From Maricaulis sp. (lineage in GTDB: Bacteria > Pseudomonadota > Alphaproteobacteria > Caulobacterales > Maricaulaceae): 64,000 nt of DNA. The stretch covers positions 62,001 to 126,000 of the forward strand of contig JAEPND010000006.1 of the NCBI GenBank assembly GCA_017643585.1, in the 5' to 3' direction. A program made the position numbers and the translations under genes. Of this stretch, positions 9,053 through 17,545 are shown piece by piece (the first letter of the stretch is position 1; each line of letters starts with the position of its first letter). The notes under the pieces are model-generated. The model was not told the DNA's origin. It saw only the letters and a program-made list of their open reading frames with translations, and did not search any database.

Positions 9053-9451
9053 ATGCAGCGTCCCGCGGCGTCGGTCCGTCAATGGCTGATCATCCTGCCA
9101 TTGGCGGGGCTTCTGGCTGCTGGCGCAGGGTATTGGAGCGGTGAGGAAGCGGCGCTGCTCACGCGGGTTTATTCCGGTGCCTATACCTTCTTCGGCATCG
9201 TGTTTTTCGCTGGCATCGGAGTGGCGGCTTTCAACGGCGTCTCGGGATTTCGCATTGCCGTTTCCGGGATGATCACCGCAGGACTGGCCACCACCTTCAT
9301 GTTGCTTGCGATCCTGGCGGCGCAATCCGATGCGGTATTGCCTGCCTGGCAGATTGCTCTTGTGATCACGGCCGGGAGTGTGTCCGGCGGCGTGTTCACG
9401 GTGCTGGCTGTTCCGGTGGTGTCCTTGCTCAAGAACTTGCTGCCGTCGTGA
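9053..9451 (+). CDS. Four-helix membrane protein, unknown
   Basis: A 132-residue, very hydrophobic protein starting one base after the gatB stop. Four membrane segments can be drawn at about 10-27, 38-60, 64-88 and 100-125. There are no conserved polar motifs that I recognise. It is probably the last gene of the gat operon. Role unknown. Confidence 0.6.
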   Translation: MQRPAASVRQWLIILPLAGLLAAGAGYWSGEEAALLTRVYSGAYTFFGIVFFAGIGVAAFNGVSGFRIAVSGMITAGLATTFMLLAILAAQSDAVLPAWQIALVITAGSVSGGVFTVLAVPVVSLLKNLLPS

Positions 9452-9499
9452 GAGAGAAACAGCGCACATTCGTCAAAAACGTATGAGCGCCATTCCTGA

Positions 9500-9662
9500 A
9501 TATCGTTATTCATGAGGGTGTTGTAACGTCCGTATTAGCGAACGAGTAATACAACCCAGGGATAGTTTCGCGTGCAGACGGGGGGGTGAACCAATCCCGC
9601 TGCCGGTATTTCAGAAATGCCCACTCAAGGAGGCACGTGCATGGGGCACGTGCCTCTTTTTT
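9500..9662 (+). ncRNA. Candidate small RNA ending in a strong terminator
   Basis: Between the end of the gat operon and a repeat there is no good ORF but clear RNA-like structure. It includes an inverted repeat GTATTA-(9)-TAATAC at about 9532-9552, a small hairpin GGTATTTCAGAAATGCC near 9605-9621, and the terminator at 9631-9662. A G-rich run (9579-9586) follows. This may be an independent small RNA or simply the 3' UTR of the gat operon; no known RNA family was recognised and the 5' end is a guess. Confidence 0.3.
9631..9662 (+). terminator. Rho-independent terminator
   Basis: Perfect 10-bp stem AGGCACGTGC / GCACGTGCCT with an ATGGG loop followed by CTTTTTT. It is the first strong stop signal after gatB and the downstream membrane gene, and would end either that operon or the candidate small RNA. 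Confidence 0.85.
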
Positions 9663-9697
9663 CGTTTGGATCATGCGTTGCTCGGCAACAACACATC

Positions 9698-9816
9698 TTG
9701 TCATCCCGGCCGGATGCCCCGCGGACGCGGGGCGCAGAGCCGGGACCCATCAGTCCGCGCCAAGGATCCCGGATCTCCAGCCGGGTCAGGCCCGGCTCTC
9801 CGTTCGGGATGACAAG
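9698..9816. repeat. REP-like intergenic repeat with GTCATCCCG ends
   Basis: About 119 bp bounded by inverted ends CTTGTCATCCCG (9698-9709) and CGGGATGACAAG (9805-9816). Inside are further GC-rich palindromes (CCCCGCGGACGCGGGG; GAGCCGGGACC and GATCCCGGATC). It resembles the GTCATCCCGG family of dispersed palindromic repeats seen in many alphaproteobacteria. No coding potential. Confidence 0.7.
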
Positions 9817-9887
9817 CTTAGTGATCGGAATTCATACTTGATCGACAGGTCGCAGGCTTCGACGTGCGTTGCTGTCAGATCAGATCG

Positions 9888-10526
9888 TCACCAGTTCCGA
9901 ACGTAGTGATGGCCCGTGACACGCCATTTGCCGGCTTCGTTTTTTTCAAGCATCAGCAGGATTTGGCTTGGGAGAGGCGTCGAGGAGAAACTGGCGCCTT
10001 CGAGAAAACTCTCACCCTCCAAACCCAGGCCCATGATGGCCATTTCCCGCGTCTCGGACACGTAGATGTTGGTCGGCTCGAACAGAACATATTGTTCGTG
10101 TGAGAGCGGACGTCGATTTTCGTGGGTGAAGACCCATCCGATGGCGTCGATCGCTTCCCACCCGGGCAAACGATCAAATCGACACCCGGCCAGCGATGTG
10201 GCGGGCAAGCGCTCGAACGGCGTTTCGATCAGTGAATTCGAACGGTCATGGTGGGTGGTAAAGGGCGTTTCAGACCAATCCGACCAGTTGGGCGGCTCCA
10301 GGGTGACATCGCTCAGCACATGGGAGAGGGCGAGTAGCTGGCTTGGTTCTCCAGGTGGCTGATCGTTGAGATCGCGAGGCAAATCCTCGAGCACGGCCCC
10401 GGCGATCTGGCATTGCAACGCGGTGGACCGGGGTGTGATCGCGGAACGGCCCACAAGACCAACAATCGATACGACAAGTATCAGCGCGACGGCGGTCGCA
10501 ATGGGAAGACGGTGTCGGTGTGACAT
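9888..10526 (-). CDS. Membrane-anchored or exported hypothetical protein
   Basis: A 212-residue protein with basic N-terminus (MSHRHR) and a hydrophobic stretch (about 7-28, LPIATAVALILVVSIVGLVG) that serves as signal or anchor; the rest is polar and likely periplasmic. The C-terminus ends in a KWRVTGHHYVRNW segment. No domain is recognised and there is no close neighbour in the same direction, so it is probably monocistronic. Confidence 0.55.
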   Translation of the reverse strand: MSHRHRLPIATAVALILVVSIVGLVGRSAITPRSTALQCQIAGAVLEDLPRDLNDQPPGEPSQLLALSHVLSDVTLEPPNWSDWSETPFTTHHDRSNSLIETPFERLPATSLAGCRFDRLPGWEAIDAIGWVFTHENRRPLSHEQYVLFEPTNIYVSETREMAIMGLGLEGESFLEGASFSSTPLPSQILLMLEKNEAGKWRVTGHHYVRNW

Positions 10527-10578
10527 CTTTCACAGGTGGTAATGACTGCGGCCATCCGCAACTGTCATCGCCCCCAAC

Positions 10579-11526
10579 CTACATCAAACCGATTTCTTTC
10601 AGGCGCTGGAACAGGAATTCGTGCGCCGTGATCGGTTCTTGCGGTTCAACGCCCTCGCGCTCGCAGCCGGGCAGGGTCTCGATGAGATAGTCCGGGCGAT
10701 AGTGCAGGAAGAAGGGCATGGAATAGCGCGAATGCTCGGTGCGCGCGCCCTCGGGATTGATCACGCGGTGCTGGGTCGAGGGCAGGATGCCATTGGTCGA
10801 GCGGGACAGCATGTCGCCCATATTCACGGCCAGACAGCCGGCCGGCGGGTTCATGTCGACCCACTCGCCTTCGCGTGTCATCACCTGCAGGCCCGGCTCG
10901 TCGGCGCCCAGCAGCAGGGTGATGGTATTGATATCGCCATGGGCCTCGGCGCGGATGGATCCACCCGTATCGCCCTGGACCGGCGGGTAGTGCAGCAGGC
11001 GCATGACCGAATTGCCGTCGCGAACCGTGTCGGCAAAGAAATCCTCTTCCAGGCCCAGATCTGTGGCGATGGCGCGCAGGACATCACCGCCCAGCGCGTC
11101 AAAAGCGGAATAAAGCTTGTGGATGACCTCTTCCCATTCCGCGATCTCTTCGGGCATCACATTCGGCGCCATGTCCTTTTCATAGGGATGCCCGGCGGGC
11201 AGGTCGCGACCGACATGCCAGAATTCCTTGAGATCGACATGCTGCGCGTCCTTGGCGATTTCCTTGCCAAAGGGCGTGTAACCGCGCGCGCCGCCGCCGT
11301 TCTCGATGAAATACTTCATCTTGGTCTCTTCGGGCAGGGCAAAGAATTTCGCGGCAACCTCATAGGCGCGATCGATCAGGTCCTGGTCCAGGCCATGGTC
11401 CGAAATGGCGGCAAACCCGTATTCCCGAAAACTCTTGCCCAGTTCCTTCGCGAAGGCTTCCGGATCGGTTTTCTGCAGGGACATGGATACGGGCGGAAAG
11501 CGGGTCAGGCTGTCGGTAGCGGTCAT
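10579..11526 (-). CDS. Isopenicillin N synthase-like 2-oxoglutarate/Fe(II) dioxygenase
   Basis: A 315-residue cytosolic oxygenase of the isopenicillin N synthase/DIOX family. It has the N-terminal DIOX_N region (FPPVSMSLQK, DPEAFAKELGKSFREYGFAAISDHG) and the jelly-roll core with metal ligands H196 and D198 (AHGDI) and H253 (TQHRV). R267-x-S269 (RYS) binds the 2-oxoglutarate carboxylate. The facial triad is complete, so it should be active. Bacterial members oxidise varied small molecules; the substrate is not predictable. It stands alone, with an upstream region of about 200 bp shared with the divergent gene at 11723. Confidence 0.85.
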   Translation of the reverse strand: MTATDSLTRFPPVSMSLQKTDPEAFAKELGKSFREYGFAAISDHGLDQDLIDRAYEVAAKFFALPEETKMKYFIENGGGARGYTPFGKEIAKDAQHVDLKEFWHVGRDLPAGHPYEKDMAPNVMPEEIAEWEEVIHKLYSAFDALGGDVLRAIATDLGLEEDFFADTVRDGNSVMRLLHYPPVQGDTGGSIRAEAHGDINTITLLLGADEPGLQVMTREGEWVDMNPPAGCLAVNMGDMLSRSTNGILPSTQHRVINPEGARTEHSRYSMPFFLHYRPDYLIETLPGCEREGVEPQEPITAHEFLFQRLKEIGLM

Positions 11527-11722
11527 GGATCAGGTCTCGTCTTTTTGTGTGTGTCCTGCTTAGGTCTTTCGCGGCAAACTGCCAAGCGCTGTAACGTCGC
11601 AGGCACAGTTGGCGGGCGTGTGTGTCACAGCCGGGGATAAAACTTCGCCTGTGGGGCTAACGCGCTTGCATCGTCCGCGCGAGTATTCAAATCTCCGCTC
11701 CAGGGGGAAATGGGGGTTTTGA

Positions 11723-13315
11723 ATGGCGTCGGACGCCACCAGCGACAATAGCGCAAGGGGCGAGGATCGCTCCGGCCGCGCGGAGACCTTCCGTCGCGCC
11801 GGGCTGACCGAGGCGGAATCACGCCGGCTCGCTCGTATCGAGGAATACGTCAATGACCGCGGGCGCTTCTGGGAAGCGTCGCCCTTTGGCATGGTGATGT
11901 GGCTGATCTGGAGACTCCTGTTCAAGGGCTTCCAGACGGCGCTGCTGCTGGCTGCAATCGGGGCCTCAGTCTGGTTTGCTGCGCGCATTCTGGACGATAT
12001 GGGCGGGCTGAGAGTGGTCGCATCAGCACCGGCAGATCTCAGAGCGCGGATCGAGACGGCCTTTGCCGCCTCCCGTGCGCCCGGTGATGATGCCTATGAC
12101 GTCTGGGTGGAGGAGCTGGCCGACGCCATCAATGGCGATATCCGTCGGCGTCCGGACCTGGACCGGTTTGCCGGCTGGGCCCAGGCGGGTCCGTACTGGC
12201 TGGGCGAGGAAGCCCTGGCGCTGCGCCTGCTGGCCGCCGGCCGCGACCCGGCCGAGCTGGACGCGGAATTGCGGGCCTTGCCGCCGCAGGAGCGCGAGCG
12301 CCGCCTCGATGGCGTCATCGACGCACAATTACAGCAGGCCGAGATTCGCGGGCTGGAACCGGCCGCGGTCATCTTTGCCCCGGCCAATATCCTGGACCGA
12401 TACGAACGCTCGCGCCTGGTCTGGGAAATCTCGGCCGCGCCGATCGATGATTTTTTCCGTGCCAGCCAGCAGGGCCAGCTCGAGCTGTCGACCCTGTCCG
12501 GACTGGTGACCCATTATCGCAGCGATACACGCTTCTATTCCGGTGTGCGCCATCTGGTGATCCAGCTGTGTCTGGCACCCATGGCGCAGGAGGCCTTTGC
12601 CGAACCGTGTACGGCCAGCATCATTCCGCGCGGCCAGTTTGATCCCTTCCTGTTGTCCCTCTCGGCCCTGGAAGCGGGCATGGTGGACCTGGGACGCGAT
12701 ACCGGCGCGGCGCGGGCCGGGGCGTCCATCCTGCGGGCGGGTTATGTCGCTGGACGTATGCCGGTCAGCCTGGAGCAGGAATTGCGCGCGCTGTTCGAGA
12801 TCCATCTGCCCCAGGAGGCGCTGGTCGCCAGCCTGAGAGATACCGGCTTCCGGCCGGACCTGGCCTTTGCAGCACCGCGCCGTGAAGAAGACCGCATCAA
12901 TCGCATCCATACCGGACAGCGTTCCGATCTCGCCGCTCTGGGCAGCGCGCTGGCGGAGCTGGCCGATATCCGGCTTGATCACACCGCGCGGGTCACCACA
13001 CGCATGGTAAGCGGTATCTATCAAATTGAAGATATCGGGCGTTTGTCGGTTCTGCTCGATGCGGTCGGACCGGCCGTCCTGGCCATGCAGTCGCGCCTCG
13101 GCCAGGAGATGTATTCCGTGCTCGATGTGGTGGAGGAAAGAGGCGAGGCGGACCAGGCGGATTTGCGCGGTCTGGCCCTGTCCCTGCTGGCCGGATTGAT
13201 CATCCTCCTGCTGACCCTGGTGCGCCTTTCTACAGAGCCCTTGGTGCGCAATGCCGGGCGGGTGCGCCTGGTGGATGCCTATCTCAGTCGTTTATTCTTG
13301 GGAAAGAAAAGCTAA
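11723..13315 (+). CDS. Large two-helix membrane protein, unknown
   Basis: A 530-residue protein. One membrane segment lies at about 63-88 (WRLLFKGFQTALLLAAIGASVWF) and another near the C-terminus at about 487-506 (LALSLLAGLIILLLTLVRL). Between them is a roughly 400-residue, mostly helical, Arg/Glu/Ala-rich region that would be periplasmic. The N-terminus carries an acidic and basic stretch with TEAESRRLARIEEY, possibly coiled coil. A GGGGG run just before the ATG supports the start. I do not recognise a family. Confidence 0.6.
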   Translation: MASDATSDNSARGEDRSGRAETFRRAGLTEAESRRLARIEEYVNDRGRFWEASPFGMVMWLIWRLLFKGFQTALLLAAIGASVWFAARILDDMGGLRVVASAPADLRARIETAFAASRAPGDDAYDVWVEELADAINGDIRRRPDLDRFAGWAQAGPYWLGEEALALRLLAAGRDPAELDAELRALPPQERERRLDGVIDAQLQQAEIRGLEPAAVIFAPANILDRYERSRLVWEISAAPIDDFFRASQQGQLELSTLSGLVTHYRSDTRFYSGVRHLVIQLCLAPMAQEAFAEPCTASIIPRGQFDPFLLSLSALEAGMVDLGRDTGAARAGASILRAGYVAGRMPVSLEQELRALFEIHLPQEALVASLRDTGFRPDLAFAAPRREEDRINRIHTGQRSDLAALGSALAELADIRLDHTARVTTRMVSGIYQIEDIGRLSVLLDAVGPAVLAMQSRLGQEMYSVLDVVEERGEADQADLRGLALSLLAGLIILLLTLVRLSTEPLVRNAGRVRLVDAYLSRLFLGKKS

Positions 13316-13478
13316 CGCATTTAAAGGTTTAAGGCGGAATATTTCTTTGTCTTCTTAACCTTAATGCAATTCTCTTTGCTCAAAGTCCAACTCGTTCGAA
13401 GGGCATTCGGACAGGATGGTGGCGCAAACAGAGGACCCAAAAGGGCCGTGTTTGCCGAGTAGTACAGGGGAAGACGCA

Positions 13479-13751
13479 ATGGCGTTCACTGATGTTGAAA
13501 CCGCACAGGCCCACGAAGCCGTTTCCACGGATCCGACGGGCGAAGATCTCTGCAAGCTGGGTATTCTGTATTCCACGGGACAAGGTGGCGAGATCGATTA
13601 CATCGAAGCTCACAAATGGTTCAATCTGGCCGCACTGATGGGTTCCGAGCCGGCGAAATACTATCGCCAGGAAATTTCAGATCAGATGACCAATATGGAC
13701 ATCGCCAATGCGCAGAAGGCTGCGCGCGAGTGGCTCTCGACCCGCCACTAG
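13479..13751 (+). CDS. Short Sel1-like repeat protein
   Basis: A 90-residue protein if started at the ATG at 13479, which has AGGGGAAG just upstream; an earlier in-frame ATG at 13416 lacks a ribosome site. Residues about 28-54 (LCKLGILYSTGQGG, YIEAHKWFNLAALMG) make one Sel1-type helical repeat, with a second half repeat before a KAAREWLSTRH end. Sel1 repeats mediate protein contacts. There is no signal peptide. Partner and role are unknown. Confidence 0.65.
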   Translation: MAFTDVETAQAHEAVSTDPTGEDLCKLGILYSTGQGGEIDYIEAHKWFNLAALMGSEPAKYYRQEISDQMTNMDIANAQKAAREWLSTRH

Positions 13752-14203
13752 GGCGGATCACACCACTCTGTCCGAATATCCGGCAGGTCGGGGAGGCCTG
13801 CCGGGCCCGGACACAAAAAAATACCAGGAATATGCCGCGATAGCTGTGTGCGCAGGTCGCTCTGATCTGTGGCTGACCAGCTTGAGTCGCGATCAGGTGT
13901 CATGCCGCGGGGAGTCGCTTGTCTCTTGTACGCGAGCGCAGACAACCCAGCCTGACGGGTCACCAGAGCCCGCAAAGTCTCCGTTCCGCGCCCAGGGTGG
14001 CGGGGGATGTGCCGCTTGGTGGAGAGACAGATCTGGGAACCTCCAAAAGAGTGAGGTCGAGCTCGAGGCGGCTAGTCGGAACCGACGGGGGATCTCGCGT
14101 TCTCTGGTTGGGTTGAAGGTCGGCCCACCATTTGGGGCAGGACAGGGATTAAATCGTGTTTGTCCCGGTATTGCCGACAGGACGTTGGATTTGGGTTTAC
14201 CTG
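13752..14203. other. Intergenic stretch without a recognisable gene
   Basis: About 450 bp with no convincing reading frame on either strand: the open frames here lack ribosome sites and family features. Several short inverted repeats and G-rich runs are present but no terminator or known RNA was identified. Confidence 0.4.
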
Positions 14204-14899
14204 TCATCCGGAGTCGGCATCGAAATCTCTGACACTTTGGATTAAGCCGTTCGCTAAAGCCCTGACGCACTGGCTTTTACGCGCCAACTCAATTCGTTCC
14301 GCATTCGCTCTCGGATCAGGCTCAACTCGGCCAAAGAACGCGACTTGCTCAGAAAGCATCAGATGCACTTCACAATCGTAGGAGGGTACACACACAGCGG
14401 AAAGTCGCTGGCCGTCGGTTAGGTAAAAGGCGTTATCAGGGGGATTAGTCCAAATATGGGTCGAAACCAGCTGGTTGATTGGTACGCCTTCGGCTTGCTC
14501 CAAAACTTCTGCAACCTCAAATGATTGGAGATCCGTTGAGGTTGCTTCATGACTCCCAGCAAAAAGTCTTCCCCCCAATGTGCGGATAGCTTCATTATAG
14601 CGCGCTATTGATGGGCCCTGTTGCAAAAAACTACCCGCCCCCCGGTTACTCCACTCGCAACCGCCAGAGCCTGCCTCTACTCTTGGCCGCGCCAGGAATA
14701 GAGTTAACCCCCAAGCCTCTGGCATCAACACACCATCCTGGAGTGCCAACGGATCCAAATTGTTCAGGTCTCCGCCCCTCAATCGAAGCTCGATCGCAGT
14801 GTCGTGGTCGAGCGAAACGAGCGCGCTTTCATCAGGCTCGGCGCTGCAAGCTCCTTGCAGCATGGCCAAAGCAACGATCAAAAATCCGCAGGCTCTCAT
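14204..14899 (-). CDS. Putative lipoprotein, unknown
   Basis: A 231-residue protein with an N-terminal signal and lipobox-like LQGAC (Cys18), predicting a lipid-anchored envelope protein, although Gln at -3 is not ideal. The mature part has no recognised domain and contains several cysteines (for example in GGCEWSNRG and VCVPSYDCEV) that could form disulfides in the periplasm. It is isolated, and its codon use and GC look slightly lower than the surrounding housekeeping genes. A copy of the CAGGGACACACACC motif lies about 95 bp to its right. Confidence 0.5.
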   Translation of the reverse strand: MRACGFLIVALAMLQGACSAEPDESALVSLDHDTAIELRLRGGDLNNLDPLALQDGVLMPEAWGLTLFLARPRVEAGSGGCEWSNRGAGSFLQQGPSIARYNEAIRTLGGRLFAGSHEATSTDLQSFEVAEVLEQAEGVPINQLVSTHIWTNPPDNAFYLTDGQRLSAVCVPSYDCEVHLMLSEQVAFFGRVEPDPRANAERIELARKSQCVRALANGLIQSVRDFDADSG

Positions 14900-14994
14900 C
14901 TTTCTAACCCTTGCTTGCTGACGGTACTAGAATTCTCACAATCGAGGACCATTGGAGCGCCAACAACTTCGGCTCCATTATCATCGTAAACAAG

Positions 14995-15008
14995 CAGGGA
15001 CACACACC
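14995..15008 (+). repeat. Solo copy of the CAGGGACACACACC end motif
   Basis: Identical to the left end of the ~114-bp repeat at 43548. Here the rest of that element is missing. It lies between the orphan lipoprotein gene and the holdfast export gene. Confidence 0.6.
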
Positions 15009-15095
15009 TATTTCCAGCGCGAATTCTACTGGTAGTAAAGGCCGCGCCCGCGTGTCGTGACAGGTGCCCAGCGGTGTAGGCCCGGTTCCGACCCA

Positions 15096-15826
15096 TCAAT
15101 TATTCGTAATCGCGTCCGCAATCGCGTAGGAAAACGCCTGGTCGAGGGGTAGAATTCCTGACACATATTGTTCAACAAAAACATTGATTTCCGCCACGGT
15201 GGAGCGGGGCACGAAGATGATGTCGTGGCGGCGCAGCTGGACGCGGTCTGCACCCGGGCGACCTTCCAGGGCGTCGTGGAGATTGACGGTGCGCATCATC
15301 AACGCGCCGCCGGGCTGGCGGCGCAGGACGACGACATCGCCGCGCGCGGCCGTATTGCGGAAACCGCCGGCCAGCATGACGGCTTCAAGCGCGCCGACCG
15401 GGCCGGTCATCCCGACCAGGCCGGGCGTGTTGACCTCTCCGCCGACAATGATGTTCTGCGGGCCCAGGGCGGCGCGGCGCACTTCCACGATCGGATTGAC
15501 TAGCACGTTTTGCGCATAGGCGTCGGCGATCACATTGGCGATCTCGAAATCGGTGCGATTGGCCACCATGACATTGCCGATCAGGGGCAGGGGCACACGC
15601 CCGTCCGGCCCGATGGCAACGGTGCGGTTCAGCTCGGATGCGGAATGCACAACCACATCAATGCTGTCACCGGGGAAAAAGCGATAGGCGGGATCGGTCT
15701 CCTGCCAGGCGGCGAACTGGCCGCCTGACCAGGCCGGGTCCGTGGGGGGGCGAGCGAACCCGAGCTGGCGCAGGCTGCCAGGCCGATTGAAACGGCAATT
15801 GCGAGGCCGAAACGAGAGGCACGCAT
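15096..15826 (-). CDS. hfsD: Holdfast polysaccharide export lipoprotein (Wza/OPX type), apparently frameshifted
   Basis: Outer-membrane polysaccharide export (OPX) protein expected to form the exit channel for holdfast polysaccharide. Two frames must be joined. From the ATG at 15826 one frame reads MRASRFGLAIAVSIGLAACASS, a textbook lipoprotein signal (Cys19), then runs off at the seven-G tract 15744-15750. The other frame continues with DPAYRFFPGDSIDVVVHSASELN (in parts) and the poly-export/SLBB core (GPDGRVPLPLIGNV, NPIVEVRR, GEVNTPG) to the stop at 15096. One extra G in the tract would join them as S-L-A-P-P-T-D-P-A-W. The longer open frame back to 15944 lacks any signal and would overlap divergent hfsA. 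This is a real frameshift, a slippery tract or a sequence error. Confidence 0.8.
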
Positions 15827-15914
15827 AGAATATCCTCGGATCCACTGAACTTGCGCCCATTTCCGCCTGTTTTGGATAAGAAAAAATTAAGCGGGAGCGA
15901 CGCTTTATAAGCAC

Positions 15915-17480
15915 ATGAGTCGACGTTCTTATTCCGACGCCCAACGCGGCGGGAATGAAACACTGCGCGGTGGCGCGCGCAGTGACGGCCTCGACCTGTT
16001 TGATGTCATCGCCCTGGCCTGGTCCGAGCGTGGCTTCATTGTCATTGTTTTTGCAGTGCTTTTCGCCATTGGCGTGGCCGCCTCGCTGACCCTGATCAAG
16101 CCGAGTTTCGAAGCGCAGTCGCGGCTCCTCGTCCTGCTGGAAAACAATCCGACCCCGGCCGCTGCCGGTGCGGGCGGGGCTTTCATGCTCGACCAGATCA
16201 TGCAGTCGGAAAGCGAATTGCTCGGTTCCGGCGCCGTGCGGCGCCAGACCGTGGCGGCCCTGGGTGCGGAAACCATTCTTGGCGAACCGGTCTCCGGCAA
16301 TGCCGATGGTGCGGCACTTCGTGCGCTCGATTCCAGCCTGACGATTTCACGTGAGCCGTATTCCTCTGCGCTGGTCGCCAGTTACGAGGCCGGCAATGCG
16401 GACCAGGCGGCGCTGATCCTCAACGCGGTCGTGGATTCCTATCTGGCCTATCGCCAGGAGATCCTGGTCGAGGCCGGTATCGAGACCGTCACCGAACGCC
16501 GCCAACAGGCCGACCAGGCTGTGGCCGAGGCGCAGAGCGCGCTCGACGCTTTCCTGGCCACCCATTCGCTGGCCAATTTTGTCTCTGACAAGAGCGCGGC
16601 TGAAACCAGCGTCACCACCCTGCATGACCGGGTGCGCACGGCGTCTGCGGATCGGGATGCGGCGCGGGCAGGGGCGCAGGCACTGGAAAACCGCCTCAAC
16701 AATATCCCGGCCAATATCGAGCTTTATGTTGAAAACGGCGCGTCCACCCTGTTGCTGGACCGCCGGGTCGAGCGCGAGCAATTGCTGTCGCGTTACCAGC
16801 CCGGCGCGCCGCCGGTTGTAGCCATTGAACGCGAGATCTCTGCCATTCAAAGTCTGTTGGATGCCGGTGGTGCGGAAGGTCTGGGCCAGCGTCGAACGGG
16901 CGTGAACCCGGTGCGCCAGGCACTGGAAACTGAACTGGCTACCCGCCGCGCCAATGCCGACCAGGAAGCCAATCGGGTTGCTGTCTTTGAGCGCCAGCTG
17001 GGCGAAGCCCAGGGCGATGTCAGCCGCCTGCGCGGCCTGGAACCGGAATACACACGCCTTGCTCAGGACGTCACCGCTGCCGAGGAAACCGCTGCTGGTT
17101 TTGCCGCGCAGGAAGCTGTTGCCGCCGCTCGCCGTTCGCTCGGCCCGGGTGCTGCTGATGCGGTGCGGGTATTTGATCGTGCGACACCGCCACTGCGTGG
17201 GTCGTCCATGAAGAAGCTCGCCCTGATGGCCGCCTTTGTCTTTGCCGCCGGCGTGGCGGTCTTCCTCGGCCTGATCAAGGGATATTGGCGGGCCTATATC
17301 GCAGCCCGGCGTCCCGCCCAGCGACACGCGCCGACGCAGGCGGTGAACCAGGCCGCGGCGCCGCGCTACCGCGAGCCTCAGCCCGTACAGCCGGTCGAGG
17401 CCCCAGCACGCCCGGACCCGCTCGGTGAGGCGCTGGTGGGATTGCCGGTGCTCGCGCGCATCCCGGACCGCTCCGCGTAA
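15915..17480 (+). CDS. hfsA: Holdfast polysaccharide co-polymerase/export protein, Wzz-GumC type
   Basis: A 521-residue inner-membrane chain-length/export protein. TM1 lies at about 38-60 (FIVIVFAVLFAIGVAASLTLI) and TM2 at about 432-455 after a proline-containing ATPPLRGSS segment, the standard PCP layout. Between them is a Wzz domain (60-170) and a long Gln/Ala/Glu-rich coiled coil (about 190-410). It ends in a Pro/Arg-rich cytosolic tail and has no kinase domain, which matches the split HfsA/HfsB arrangement. It is divergent from hfsD across 88 bp and followed by hfsB 65 bp later. Confidence 0.85.
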   Translation: MSRRSYSDAQRGGNETLRGGARSDGLDLFDVIALAWSERGFIVIVFAVLFAIGVAASLTLIKPSFEAQSRLLVLLENNPTPAAAGAGGAFMLDQIMQSESELLGSGAVRRQTVAALGAETILGEPVSGNADGAALRALDSSLTISREPYSSALVASYEAGNADQAALILNAVVDSYLAYRQEILVEAGIETVTERRQQADQAVAEAQSALDAFLATHSLANFVSDKSAAETSVTTLHDRVRTASADRDAARAGAQALENRLNNIPANIELYVENGASTLLLDRRVEREQLLSRYQPGAPPVVAIEREISAIQSLLDAGGAEGLGQRRTGVNPVRQALETELATRRANADQEANRVAVFERQLGEAQGDVSRLRGLEPEYTRLAQDVTAAEETAAGFAAQEAVAAARRSLGPGAADAVRVFDRATPPLRGSSMKKLALMAAFVFAAGVAVFLGLIKGYWRAYIAARRPAQRHAPTQAVNQAAAPRYREPQPVQPVEAPARPDPLGEALVGLPVLARIPDRSA

Positions 17481-17545
17481 GCGCCGCGTTAACCACGCCA
17501 GAGGCAGATTGGAATCTGAAACGATTCTCCAGGTGAGTAGCGGTC

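Noticed and set aside
13708-14232. 174-codon open frame across the gene-poor stretch
   Set aside because: It overlaps the Sel1-like gene, lacks a ribosome site, has low-complexity Arg/Gly/Ser composition and no family resemblance.
15827-15944. N-terminal extension of the holdfast export protein in the long open frame
   Set aside because: It has no signal, overlaps the divergent hfsA start and is out of frame with the lipoprotein signal starting at 15826, so it is probably non-coding.
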